From assembly GCA_002435785.1 (NCBI GenBank), contig DIUC01000040.1, positions 1-60,505 on the forward strand: 60,505 nt of DNA. The letters are read 5' to 3'. The position numbers and the translations under genes were made by a program. Source of the DNA: Saprospiraceae bacterium UBA6168 (GTDB lineage: Bacteria; Bacteroidota; Bacteroidia; Chitinophagales; Saprospiraceae). This document shows positions 18,087 to 25,253 of the stretch, piece by piece; position 1 is the stretch's first letter; each line of letters starts with the position of its first letter. The notes beneath the pieces are model-generated. The model was given only the letters and a program-made list of their open reading frames with translations. It was not told where the DNA came from and made no database searches.

Positions 18087-18320
18087 TCAAGCTGCCAAGG
18101 GAAGGACGGATTGGGCGTTTGCCATTTTGGCGGCAAAAAACAGGCAGGCACGAATATCGTCCAATTCGATGTACGGATAGTCGGCCAAGATTTCTTCATG
18201 GGTCATGCCCGAGGCCAGTAGTTCCAGCATTTGGGCCACGGTGAAGCGCATGTTGCGGACGGTGGGCCTGCCATTGCAGACTTTTGGGTTAAGCGATATT
18301 CTTTTTAGCAAATTCTCCAT
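18087..18320 (-). CDS. DUF433 family antitoxin-like protein
   Basis: 77 residues, the usual size. Seen: RISLNPKVCNGRPTVRNMRF, then a helix-turn-helix-like stretch (VAQMLELLASGMTHEEILAD) and YPYIELDDIRACL, all hallmarks of DUF433. The family is thought to be the antitoxin for DUF5615 PIN-like toxins, usually encoded immediately downstream in the same operon. No such toxin gene follows here: the next 297 bp hold only a terminator and no credible frame. It is therefore an orphan or the remnant of a lost pair. Confidence 0.88.
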   Translation of the reverse strand: MENLLKRISLNPKVCNGRPTVRNMRFTVAQMLELLASGMTHEEILADYPYIELDDIRACLFFAAKMANAQSVLPLAA

Positions 18321-18448
18321 TCTTCAAAGTTTCAACAAAAATAGCGGTTTATAGCAGCATTCCCAATAAGGATGGGTGGAAAGTGACCAGAACCCCCGTT
18401 TCGACTGCGCCCCTGATTTTCACCACCCCCGTTTCCCCATCCATTCCG

Positions 18449-18456
18449 TACTTTTG
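18449..18456 (+). promoter_or_regulatory. possible -7 promoter element of the dehydrogenase gene
   Basis: TACTTTTG matches the Bacteroidota -7 consensus TAnnTTTG and lies 120 bp before the start codon. I see no TTG at the right distance upstream, so the call is weak. Confidence 0.3.
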
Positions 18457-18486
18457 CGGCTGCAAAAAATTACCTAACCACTTTAA

Positions 18487-18562
18487 GGAGGTTTAGTGGG
18501 TTTAGGGGGTTTAGTTTGCTCGAAAAACTAAACCTCCTAAACCTCCTAAACCCACTAAACCC
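18487..18562. repeat. inverted array of 9-bp GNGGTTTAG units upstream of the dehydrogenase
   Basis: The left arm (18487-18514) has three units ending GGTTTAG; the right arm (18528-18562) has four units in reverse complement. The arms can fold into a stem of about 28 bp with a 13-base loop. The element ends 13 bp before the start codon at 18576, so it would form a large hairpin in the mRNA leader. A second element of the same family is at 48648-48732. Confidence 0.9.
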
Positions 18563-18575
18563 GCATCAAGGAACA

Positions 18576-19832
18576 ATGTTAGAACTCCTGCAACAATACA
18601 AGGACAAGTCCCCCGAAATCGTGTTTGAATGGAACGACGCCGAGACCAGCGCCCGTGGCTGGGTGGTCATCAATTCGCTCCGCAATGGGGCGGCTGGCGG
18701 TGGCACCCGCATGAGGAAGGGCCTGACGAAAGAGGAGGTCGTATCGCTGGCCAAGACGATGGAAATTAAGTTCTCGGTGGCTGGCCCGGACATCGGCGGC
18801 GGCAAGTCCGGCATTGACTTCGACCCCAACGACCCCCGCCGCAACGAGGTGCTGCGCCGCTGGTACCAGGCCGTTTTCCCCATTCTCAAAAACTACTACG
18901 GCACGGGCGGCGACCTGAACGTGGACGAGCTGAAGGACGTCATCCCCATCACCGAGGCGCTCGGCCTTTGGCACCCGCAGGAGGGCATCGTGAACGGCCA
19001 TTTCAGCGGCACCACGAGCGGACAGAAAATCAAGATTTTGGGCCAACTCCGATACGGCTGCTCCAAGATCGTGGAGGACAAGCGCTATGTGCCCGATGCG
19101 CCGGAGAAGTTCGCCGTGGCGGACATGATTACGGGCTACGGCGTGGCGGAATCGGTGCGGCACTATTACGACCTCTTCCGTGGCACCGACCTCCGTGGCA
19201 AAACGGCCATCATACAGGGTTGGGGCAATGTGGCCTCGGCGGCAGCCTGCTACCTGGCCGTGGAGGGCGTGAAAATCATCGGCATCATTGACCGGGACGG
19301 CGGCATCATCCGCCCCGACGGCATGGGCATTGAGGAGGTGAAGGAACTTTTCCTTCGGAAAAAGAACAACAAGCTGGTGGGCGAGGGGCTGCTGACCTTC
19401 GAGGAGACCAACCAGCGGATATGGACGCTCGGCGCCGATATTTTCATCCCCGGCGCTGCCTCCAAATTGGTGAGTCGCCAGCAGGTGGACGAGATGATTG
19501 CCAAAGGCACGGAGGTCATCTCCTGCGGCGCCAACGTGCCGTTCGTGGACGATGGCGTTTTCTTCGGCCCCACGGCGGGCCATGCCGACCAGCTACTGAG
19601 CCTCATCCCCGACTTCATCGCCAACTGTGGCATGGCACGGGTGTTCGCCTACCTGATGCAGCCGGATGCCGAGATGACGGACGAGGCCATCTTCAGCGAC
19701 GTGTCGAACACCATCCGGCAAGCGCTTGTGGAGGTGCAGCGCTTCAGCCCTGCCTCCACCAATATTTCGACAGCGGGCCTCGAAATCGCTTTGAACAAGT
19801 TGATGAAAACGCAGTGGGAAGAGGCGGTGTAA
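18576..19832 (+). CDS. Glu/Leu/Phe/Val dehydrogenase family amino-acid dehydrogenase
   Basis: 418 residues from the ATG at 18576 (MLELLQQYKDKSP); the in-frame ATG 20 codons earlier lies in the hairpin repeat. It oxidatively deaminates an amino acid to the 2-oxo acid with NAD(P), or the reverse, in the cytoplasm. Seen: the N-terminal dimerisation and substrate domain with NGAAGGGTRMRKGL (substrate Lys), the catalytic stretch GPDIGGGKSGIDFDP (catalytic Lys), YGTGGDLNVDELKD, and the nucleotide-binding fold GKTAIIQGWGNVASAAACYL followed by GIIDRDGGII with an acidic end of beta 2, favouring NAD. Substrate (glutamate, leucine or other) cannot be fixed from sequence. Confidence 0.92.
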   Translation: MLELLQQYKDKSPEIVFEWNDAETSARGWVVINSLRNGAAGGGTRMRKGLTKEEVVSLAKTMEIKFSVAGPDIGGGKSGIDFDPNDPRRNEVLRRWYQAVFPILKNYYGTGGDLNVDELKDVIPITEALGLWHPQEGIVNGHFSGTTSGQKIKILGQLRYGCSKIVEDKRYVPDAPEKFAVADMITGYGVAESVRHYYDLFRGTDLRGKTAIIQGWGNVASAAACYLAVEGVKIIGIIDRDGGIIRPDGMGIEEVKELFLRKKNNKLVGEGLLTFEETNQRIWTLGADIFIPGAASKLVSRQQVDEMIAKGTEVISCGANVPFVDDGVFFGPTAGHADQLLSLIPDFIANCGMARVFAYLMQPDAEMTDEAIFSDVSNTIRQALVEVQRFSPASTNISTAGLEIALNKLMKTQWEEAV

Positions 19833-19918
19833 GGCCAATTTGTCAAGACTGTAAGCAAGGATTTGGAGGAGGTCAGCGCTAATTTCAGCCGCATCAGCGA
19901 CAAACAGGCATGGTTTTT

Positions 19919-19954
19919 ACGGGCAAAAAGGAAACGGTTCGCCTTTTTGCCCGT
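19919..19954 (+). terminator. hairpin after the dehydrogenase gene
   Basis: A perfect 13-bp stem (19919-19931 with 19942-19954) has a 10-base loop. The T-tract after it is poor (TTTACGTTTC), so termination may be partial. The rest of 19833-20142 holds no gene. Confidence 0.55.
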
Positions 19955-20065
19955 TTACGTTTCATAGAAGCAATTAGTTGAAACCGACCTACCGTATTTG
20001 GTCGTAAATCGCACCTAAAGTAATACCCTACCCTTAGCAAAGTTTTTTTTCTCAGGCGGCTATAT

Positions 20066-20073
20066 TAGATTTG
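20066..20073 (+). promoter_or_regulatory. possible -7 promoter element of the OmpA gene
   Basis: TAGATTTG fits TAnnTTTG and lies 70 bp before the start codon at 20143. The expected upstream TTG is replaced by a T-run, so confidence is modest. Confidence 0.35.
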
Positions 20074-20142
20074 CTTTTGTAGTGGCCACTTTATTTTTTC
20101 TTCGGAGAAAATGAGCGATTTCTCTATCTCAATACCACAGTT

Positions 20143-21636
20143 ATGACGAACAAACTCACTCAGGTTGTTTGCATTGGAATGGTGCTTTTGTTTCCCATTC
20201 TTGCCCAATCCCAAGACCCTGGTGGTTCACCGCCGCCCTATCGGCCTACTCCTGCCCACATGTGGGAGTTCGGGCTGCATGGCGGCTCGGCGATGGTTTT
20301 CGGGGACATAGACCCCAGCCCCGGGTTGGGTGCAGGGTTCCATATTCGCAGGGCACTTGACTATGTTTTTTCCCTGCGGGGAGAAGCTTTTTACGGAAAA
20401 CTCAAACAAAAAGGAAGTTTTGACGGCACCTCCGAGTCCACTGTGCAGAGTGGTTCGGTGCAGATAGTGGTCGCCCTCAACAACCTGATTTGGAACTCCC
20501 AACCTCGCCGAAAGACCAACCTCTACGCTTTTGTGGGGGCTGGTGCCACCAGGTTTGAAGTGGCAGCCATTCAACCGCTTTCGACCTATCTAAAGGCTGT
20601 TAGCCCTACGGTACAGACCCACTTGGACGGTGGGGTGGGCATCGCCTTCCGCCTCTCCGACCGGTTCAACCTTGGCCTTGAAGCAAAGGCGCTGACCCTC
20701 TTCGGCCACGATGCCGACCTGCTCGACGGCGTGGCCCGTCAGGACAACGACGTGATGGGCTATGGCTCCGTCCGCCTCAACTTCAACCTCGGCAACAAGA
20801 ACACAAAGTCGGAACCGCTCTATTGGGTGAACCCCATGGAGGTCATCATGCAGGACATCACCGAGCTTAAAAAACGGCCCATCTTCGACCTTACCGACAC
20901 GGACGGCGACGGCGTCATTGACCTGCTCGACCAAGACAACACGACCCCGCCGGGCGTCGTCGTGGATACCCGTGGGCTGCCGCTCGACAGCGACGGCGAT
21001 GGCGTACCCAACTACCAGGACGACGAACCCTATTTGCCGAAAGGCAGCAAAATAGTCACACGGCAGGACGGCGAAACGCCCATCACCAATGAAGAAGACA
21101 TGCGAAAATTGGTGCAGGATGAGCTGGACAATTATTACAACAACAAGGGCAAATCCAGTGACGGAAAAACAGGTGATGGTAAAATAGGCGGCGGCAAAAC
21201 CGACAAGTCAGGCAACTCAGGGCGGATGTACAGCGGCGGCGGCATTGCCGAATGGTTCCTGCCCATCGTGCACTTCAACATTGATAGCCCAAAAATCCGT
21301 TACACCGACTATGGCAACCTCGCCAGCGTGGCCCATGTGATGAAATCAAACCCCAACCTCAGCATCGTGGTCACTGGCTTCACCGACAAAACCGCCTCCG
21401 AGCAGTACAACCTCGACCTCTCCTACCGCCGGGCAAAGGCCGTCATCGAACACTTGGTGGACGTACATGGCATCGCCCGAAGCCGCCTGCTGCTCAACTA
21501 CAATGGCGAGGACTACCCGCTCGTGCCGTCCGTTGGCAGTACATTGATGAACCGCCGGGTAGAGTTCCGATTGGCCAACGATGAGGATACCGAGATGGAA
21601 AGCCCCTCGCCCGCCAACAAGAAGGGCGGGTTCTAA
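20143..21636 (+). CDS. OmpA family protein with N-terminal barrel and TSP3 calcium repeats
   Basis: 497 residues. Signal peptide about 1-24 (ends LAQSQ). Residues about 35-235 form alternating beta segments of an outer-membrane barrel (MWEFGLHGGSAMVFGDIDP to SVRLNFNLG). About 255-305: thrombospondin type 3-like calcium motifs (DTDGDGVIDLLDQDN, DSDGDGVPNYQDDEP). A low-complexity Gly/Lys/Asp linker follows (GKSSDGKTGDGKIGGGK), then the OmpA peptidoglycan-binding domain from about 370 (VHFNIDSPKIRYTDY, GFTDKTASEQYNLDLSYRRA, NRRVEFRL). It anchors the outer membrane to peptidoglycan. The order barrel, TSP3, OmpA is common in Bacteroidota. It has its own terminator and is monocistronic. Confidence 0.92.
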   Translation: MTNKLTQVVCIGMVLLFPILAQSQDPGGSPPPYRPTPAHMWEFGLHGGSAMVFGDIDPSPGLGAGFHIRRALDYVFSLRGEAFYGKLKQKGSFDGTSESTVQSGSVQIVVALNNLIWNSQPRRKTNLYAFVGAGATRFEVAAIQPLSTYLKAVSPTVQTHLDGGVGIAFRLSDRFNLGLEAKALTLFGHDADLLDGVARQDNDVMGYGSVRLNFNLGNKNTKSEPLYWVNPMEVIMQDITELKKRPIFDLTDTDGDGVIDLLDQDNTTPPGVVVDTRGLPLDSDGDGVPNYQDDEPYLPKGSKIVTRQDGETPITNEEDMRKLVQDELDNYYNNKGKSSDGKTGDGKIGGGKTDKSGNSGRMYSGGGIAEWFLPIVHFNIDSPKIRYTDYGNLASVAHVMKSNPNLSIVVTGFTDKTASEQYNLDLSYRRAKAVIEHLVDVHGIARSRLLLNYNGEDYPLVPSVGSTLMNRRVEFRLANDEDTEMESPSPANKKGGF

Positions 21637-21650
21637 ACCCATTTTTGTTC

Positions 21651-21684
21651 AAAAAGCCCACCTCGCTTCCGGGGTGGGCTTTTT
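21651..21684 (+). terminator. Rho-independent terminator after the OmpA gene
   Basis: The stem AAAAAGCCCACC...GGTGGGCTTTTT has a loop around CGCTTCCG, directly after the stop codon at 21636. Confidence 0.9.
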
Positions 21685-21712
21685 AGTTTAAATTTGGCGC
21701 TCAAACAATTCT

Positions 21713-22876
21713 ATGATAAAAATAGGCATCATCGGCTCCGGTTCCATGGGCGCTGGCATCGCACAAGTGGCGGCCACCGCCGGGCACGAAGTCTTCGTAT
21801 TCGACAGCAACCCAGCCGCCCTCGAACGGGCACAGGCCAACCTGCTCGCCACCCTCAACAAGCTGGCGGATAAGGGAAAAATAGACGACCGCACCGCCAA
21901 GGCCATCTTCGGCAGGGTGTTCTTTTTCAGTGATTTGGCCGCCTTCGGCGAAATGGGGCTGGTCATCGAGGCCATCGTGGAAGATTTGTCGGTGAAGAAA
22001 GCGGTGTTCAAGCAATTAGAAGGCATCGTCAGTGCCGACTGCCTGTTGGCCACCAACACCTCGTCGCTTTCCGTGGCCGCCATCGCTGCTGCATGTGAAC
22101 GGCCAGAACGAGTGCTGGGCATCCATTTCTTCAATCCTGCTCCACTGATGCAATTGGTGGAAGTAGTGCCAGCCATCCAGACCTCCCCCGACATTGCGAA
22201 GCAAGCCAAACTGCTCATCGAGGGCTGGGGAAAATTGGTGGTGCTGGCCAAGGACACCCCCGGCTTCATCGTGAACCGGGTGGCCCGGCCCTATTACGGC
22301 GAGGCGCTGCGCATCCTTGAGGAGGGCATCGCCGACGTGGCCACGATTGACTGGGCTATGACGACGCTCGGCGGCTTCCGCATGGGGCCGTTCACGCTGA
22401 TGGACTTCATCGGCAACGATGTGAACTATACGGTGACGGAGACGGTGTTCCAGTCGTTTTTTTACGATCCACGCTATAAGCCGTCATTTACCCAAAAGCG
22501 CCTGAGCGAGGCGGGCTGGTTGGGCAGGAAAACGGGACGTGGCTACTATGACTATTCGGAAGGGGCTGCAAACCCCGTTGCGGAGCAGGATGAAGCATTG
22601 GGAAAAGTCATTTTTGCCCGCATACTGGTCATGCTCATCAATGAGGCGGCGGATGCGCTTTACCTGCGCATCGCCAGCCGGGATGACATTGACTTGGCCA
22701 TGACCAAGGGCGTGAACTACCCCAAGGGCCTACTCCACTGGGCGGACGAAATCGGCATCGAAAACTGCGTACACATGCTGGACGCACTGCACGGCGAGTA
22801 CCTCGAAGACCGCTACCGGTGCAGTCCTTTGCTCCGCCAAATGGCCAAGGCAAACTATACTTTTTATGGAAAATAA
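21713..22876 (+). CDS. 3-hydroxyacyl-CoA dehydrogenase (PaaH/3-hydroxybutyryl-CoA type)
   Basis: 387 residues. It oxidises a 3-hydroxyacyl-CoA with NAD in the cytoplasm. Seen: Rossmann motif GIIGSGSMGAGIAQVAA at the N-terminus with the acidic Asp in VFVFDSN, catalytic-domain landmarks ATNTSSLSV and LGIHFFNPAPLMQLVEVV (the His of the catalytic His-Glu pair), DTPGFIVNRVARPYY, GRKTGRGYYDY, and a C-terminal helical dimer domain duplicated relative to short HADs. The downstream PaaI-type thioesterase overlaps its 3' end by 11 bp, so the two are translationally coupled. That pairing recalls the phenylacetate (paa) pathway, but no other paa genes are in the window; fatty-acid or butanoate metabolism remains possible. 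TAAATTTG at 21689-21696 may be its -7 promoter box, without a clear -33. Confidence 0.92.
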   Translation: MIKIGIIGSGSMGAGIAQVAATAGHEVFVFDSNPAALERAQANLLATLNKLADKGKIDDRTAKAIFGRVFFFSDLAAFGEMGLVIEAIVEDLSVKKAVFKQLEGIVSADCLLATNTSSLSVAAIAAACERPERVLGIHFFNPAPLMQLVEVVPAIQTSPDIAKQAKLLIEGWGKLVVLAKDTPGFIVNRVARPYYGEALRILEEGIADVATIDWAMTTLGGFRMGPFTLMDFIGNDVNYTVTETVFQSFFYDPRYKPSFTQKRLSEAGWLGRKTGRGYYDYSEGAANPVAEQDEALGKVIFARILVMLINEAADALYLRIASRDDIDLAMTKGVNYPKGLLHWADEIGIENCVHMLDALHGEYLEDRYRCSPLLRQMAKANYTFYGK

Positions 22877-23294
22877 AGGGAGAGACCTTGCCAAGAGGGT
22901 CGTGGATGCGATGTTCGACAACGACCCGTTCAGCCAGTGGCTCGGCATAGAGCGGGTGGAGGACGGCCCCGGCCACTCCGTGTTGCGCATGACCGTGCGC
23001 CGGGAGATGTGCAACGGCTTCGGCTTGGCACATGGCGGCATCACGTTCTCACTGGCTGATAGCGCACTTGCCTTCGCAAGCAACTCGCACGGGCGCAAGT
23101 CGGTCTCTATCGAAACGTCCATCTCGCACACGGTGGCCGCCCGCCCCGGCGATGTGCTGACGGCGACGGCGGTGCAGGAGCATTTGTCCAATAAAATCGC
23201 CAACTACCGGGTCACGGTGACGAACCAAAATGGGGTGGTGGTAGCGCTGTTCAAGGGGACGGTGTATCGGTTGGGTGGGGAGTGGGAGGTTTGA
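22866..23294 (+). CDS. paaI: PaaI-type hotdog-fold acyl-CoA thioesterase
   Basis: 142 residues, normal for PaaI. The start ATG at 22866 lies inside the end of the dehydrogenase gene (11-bp overlap). Seen: DPFSQWLGIERVEDGPGHSV, the hotdog motif NGFGLAHGGITFSLADSA with the catalytic-region His-Gly-Gly and downstream Asp, and IETSISHTVAARPGD. PaaI hydrolyses hydroxyphenylacetyl-CoA and related dead-end CoA esters formed in phenylacetate degradation, releasing CoA; other hotdog enzymes of this shape act on various aryl- or acyl-CoAs. The coupling to a PaaH-like enzyme supports the PaaI call. Confidence 0.87.
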   Translation: MENKGRDLAKRVVDAMFDNDPFSQWLGIERVEDGPGHSVLRMTVRREMCNGFGLAHGGITFSLADSALAFASNSHGRKSVSIETSISHTVAARPGDVLTATAVQEHLSNKIANYRVTVTNQNGVVVALFKGTVYRLGGEWEV

Positions 23295-23330
23295 CGATTT
23301 ACGATTGCGAGATTTACGATTTACGATTGG
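23291..23330 (+). repeat. short ATTTACG/ATTGCGA tandem repeats after the thioesterase stop
   Basis: Repeated GATTTACGATT words occupy 40 bp starting at the stop codon of the thioesterase gene. Similar words recur at 50426-50456 upstream of moxR. Confidence 0.7.
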
Positions 23331-23386
23331 AGCAGCTCCGTCAAGTTTGAACACTGTTTTGAAAAAGGAAATGTTATTTTTACGAC

Positions 23387-24592
23387 ATGATACGACTGAT
23401 TGAAGCAAAAAATTACCGGAGTTTGAAGTATATCTCCCAGTCCTTGGGCGGCTTTCATGTACTGGTCGGGGCGAATGCCACGGGGAAGACCACGTTCTTG
23501 GACGTGGTGAGCTTCATCGCCGATTTGGTGGGGAATGGGGTGGATTATGCCATCAACCAGCGGACGCAGAATTATATGGATTTGACGTTTGGGGGGGAAG
23601 GAGGGGATATTGAGTTGGCGGTGGAGGTGGAGATACCGGAGGAGGAGAGGAGGTTAATTATAAGCGATAAACTTGACAGAATTCGATATGAAGTTCAAGT
23701 TGGGTTAACAGAAGGTACAAACGAACATGCAATAAAAAATGAGCGGTTAACATTATTAGATACAATTAATCAGGTTAGGGTTCAGCAAGTTATAGTAACT
23801 CATAAAGGAGGAGAATATGAATTTATTCCTGAAATAAAACGGCCTGAATACAATAGTATAGGTAGGATTATTTACTCCAGAATAGGTTTTAAACTTGGGT
23901 CAAAGAGATCAGCCTTGGGCAATTTGCCTGCCGATGAAACCCAATTCCCAATTTCCACTTGGTTAAAAAACCTATTAAGTGACGGACTCCAATTATTCAT
24001 CCTCGACAGCCAAAACATCCGCCAAGCAAGCCCACCCGGCAAAGGCATAAAATTCAAAACAGACGGCTCCAACCTCCCTTGGGTCATTGAAGACCTAAAA
24101 AAGCGGGATATGGATGCCTATAAAAATTGGGTGGAACATATCCGAACCGCATTACCGGATATACAAGGCATAATAACCGTTGAACGCCAAGACGACAGGC
24201 ACCGCTACCTGAAAATCATTTACGACAACGGCATGGAAGTGCCAAGCTGGATGGTTTCGGATGGGACGTTGAGGCTGCTTGCACTTACATTGCCAGCTTA
24301 TTTACCTGACTTTGAGGGTGTTTTTTTAATCGAAGAACCTGAAAATGGCATCCACCCACAAGCTATCGAGGCGGTTTTTCAGTCCCTGTCGTCCGTGTAC
24401 AATGCCCAAATATTGCTGGCCACACACTCTCCCGTCATTTTGAGCATGGTCCAGTCAAAGGACGTGCTCTGTTTCTCAAAGACCACTGATGGGGTGACGG
24501 AAATCGTGAAAGGAGACGAACATCCGATGCTAAAGGATTGGCACGGTACGCCCAACTTAAATGTTTTATTTGCAGCCGGCGTATTATCATGA
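23387..24592 (+). CDS. AAA family ATPase (AAA_15/21, OLD-like), first gene of a two-gene cassette
   Basis: 401 residues. Seen: N-terminal IEAKNYRSLKYI, typical of SMC-like/OLD ATPases; Walker A GANATGKTT at 28-36; a variable middle; VIEDLKKRD; SDGTLRLLALTLPAYL, an ABC-signature-like stretch; Walker B VFLIEEPENGIHPQAIE near 312-325; and the His switch LLATHSPVIL near 345. It should hydrolyse ATP and gate the partner protein. The downstream TOPRIM-like gene overlaps by ATGA, so the two are co-translated. ATPase plus TOPRIM-like nuclease is the architecture of PARIS, OLD and Gabija defence systems, but sequence membership in those is not shown. The central part (about 23640-23960) is far more AT-rich than the rest of the gene. 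Defence role is inference. Confidence 0.82.
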   Translation: MIRLIEAKNYRSLKYISQSLGGFHVLVGANATGKTTFLDVVSFIADLVGNGVDYAINQRTQNYMDLTFGGEGGDIELAVEVEIPEEERRLIISDKLDRIRYEVQVGLTEGTNEHAIKNERLTLLDTINQVRVQQVIVTHKGGEYEFIPEIKRPEYNSIGRIIYSRIGFKLGSKRSALGNLPADETQFPISTWLKNLLSDGLQLFILDSQNIRQASPPGKGIKFKTDGSNLPWVIEDLKKRDMDAYKNWVEHIRTALPDIQGIITVERQDDRHRYLKIIYDNGMEVPSWMVSDGTLRLLALTLPAYLPDFEGVFLIEEPENGIHPQAIEAVFQSLSSVYNAQILLATHSPVILSMVQSKDVLCFSKTTDGVTEIVKGDEHPMLKDWHGTPNLNVLFAAGVLS

Positions 24593-25218
24593 AAGACCTT
24601 ATACTCCTCGTTGCGGATAACGATATTAAAGAATTAATGGAAGGTTTACTTCCACGTTTGGAGCATGTTTATGGCACTCGACCAATTACCTGTGATGTAC
24701 GTCGCCATATAAATAGAGACCCAGGGTGTTTAAATGAAAGTGCAGATTTCCTGCGCCCTTTTGCCACCCAATACCAACACGCAGTGGTCATTTTTGACAA
24801 GGATGGCTGTGGTAGGGAAGACAGGAAAAGGGAAACGATAGAGGCCGACGTTGAGAAGGCGCTCTCTGCCAATGGCTGGTCGGCTGGACATATTGCTGTC
24901 ATCGTCACTGACCCTGAAATCGAAAACTGGGTATGGGTCAATTCCGCCAGCATGTCCAAAGAACTGAACTGGAACGAGGCCAAAGCCTTGTACGCTTGGC
25001 TACAAGAAAATGGATGGCGGAAAAAGGACGCCGCAAAGCCAACCCGCCCAAAAGAAGCCTTGGAAGCCGTTTTGAGAAAAACAAAAAAGCCCCGTTCCGC
25101 CTCCATTTATAAAAACATCGCCGAAAAAGTCTCCTTCACAAAATGTGAAGACCCAGCCTTTTTGAAACTCATAGAAAAAATGAAATCGTGGTTTGCATCA
25201 ACGGAGGATTCAGTTTGA
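24589..25218 (+). CDS. TOPRIM-like partner protein of the AAA ATPase (candidate defence effector)
   Basis: 209 residues from the ATG at 24589, which overlaps the ATPase stop codon (ATGA). No signal peptide. Seen: a beta-strand start KDLILLVADND, CDVRRHINRDPGC, a hydrophobic strand ending in an acidic pair VVIFDKDGCGRE (residues 66-77), and VTDPEIENWVWVNSA (107-120), followed by a helical basic C-terminus (KPTRPKEALEAVLRKTKKPR). The strand-DxD and the later PE-xE-W motif resemble TOPRIM-like DUF4276/DUF4435 proteins. The first acidic TOPRIM residue is not obvious. From memory it looks most like a family paired with ATPases in methylation-associated defence loci (MAD4-like), but I cannot verify that here. 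Likely an RNA or DNA nuclease released or activated by the ATPase. The pair is solid; activity is inference. Confidence 0.7.
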   Translation: MKDLILLVADNDIKELMEGLLPRLEHVYGTRPITCDVRRHINRDPGCLNESADFLRPFATQYQHAVVIFDKDGCGREDRKRETIEADVEKALSANGWSAGHIAVIVTDPEIENWVWVNSASMSKELNWNEAKALYAWLQENGWRKKDAAKPTRPKEALEAVLRKTKKPRSASIYKNIAEKVSFTKCEDPAFLKLIEKMKSWFASTEDSV

Positions 25219-25253
25219 ACCTTTCGATGCTGCCATTTTTACCAAGTCGTTTT

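Noticed and set aside
18579..19583. 334-residue minus-strand frame
   Set aside because: Antisense shadow of the amino-acid dehydrogenase, whose motifs are unambiguous.
21713..23294. A full phenylacetate degradation operon
   Set aside because: Only PaaH- and PaaI-like genes are present; the ring oxygenase, ligase and other paa genes are absent from the window.
23387..25218. Naming the ATPase pair as PARIS
   Set aside because: PARIS AriB belongs to DUF4435; the motifs here (FDKDGCG, DPEIENW) do not let me claim that, so only the architecture is compared.
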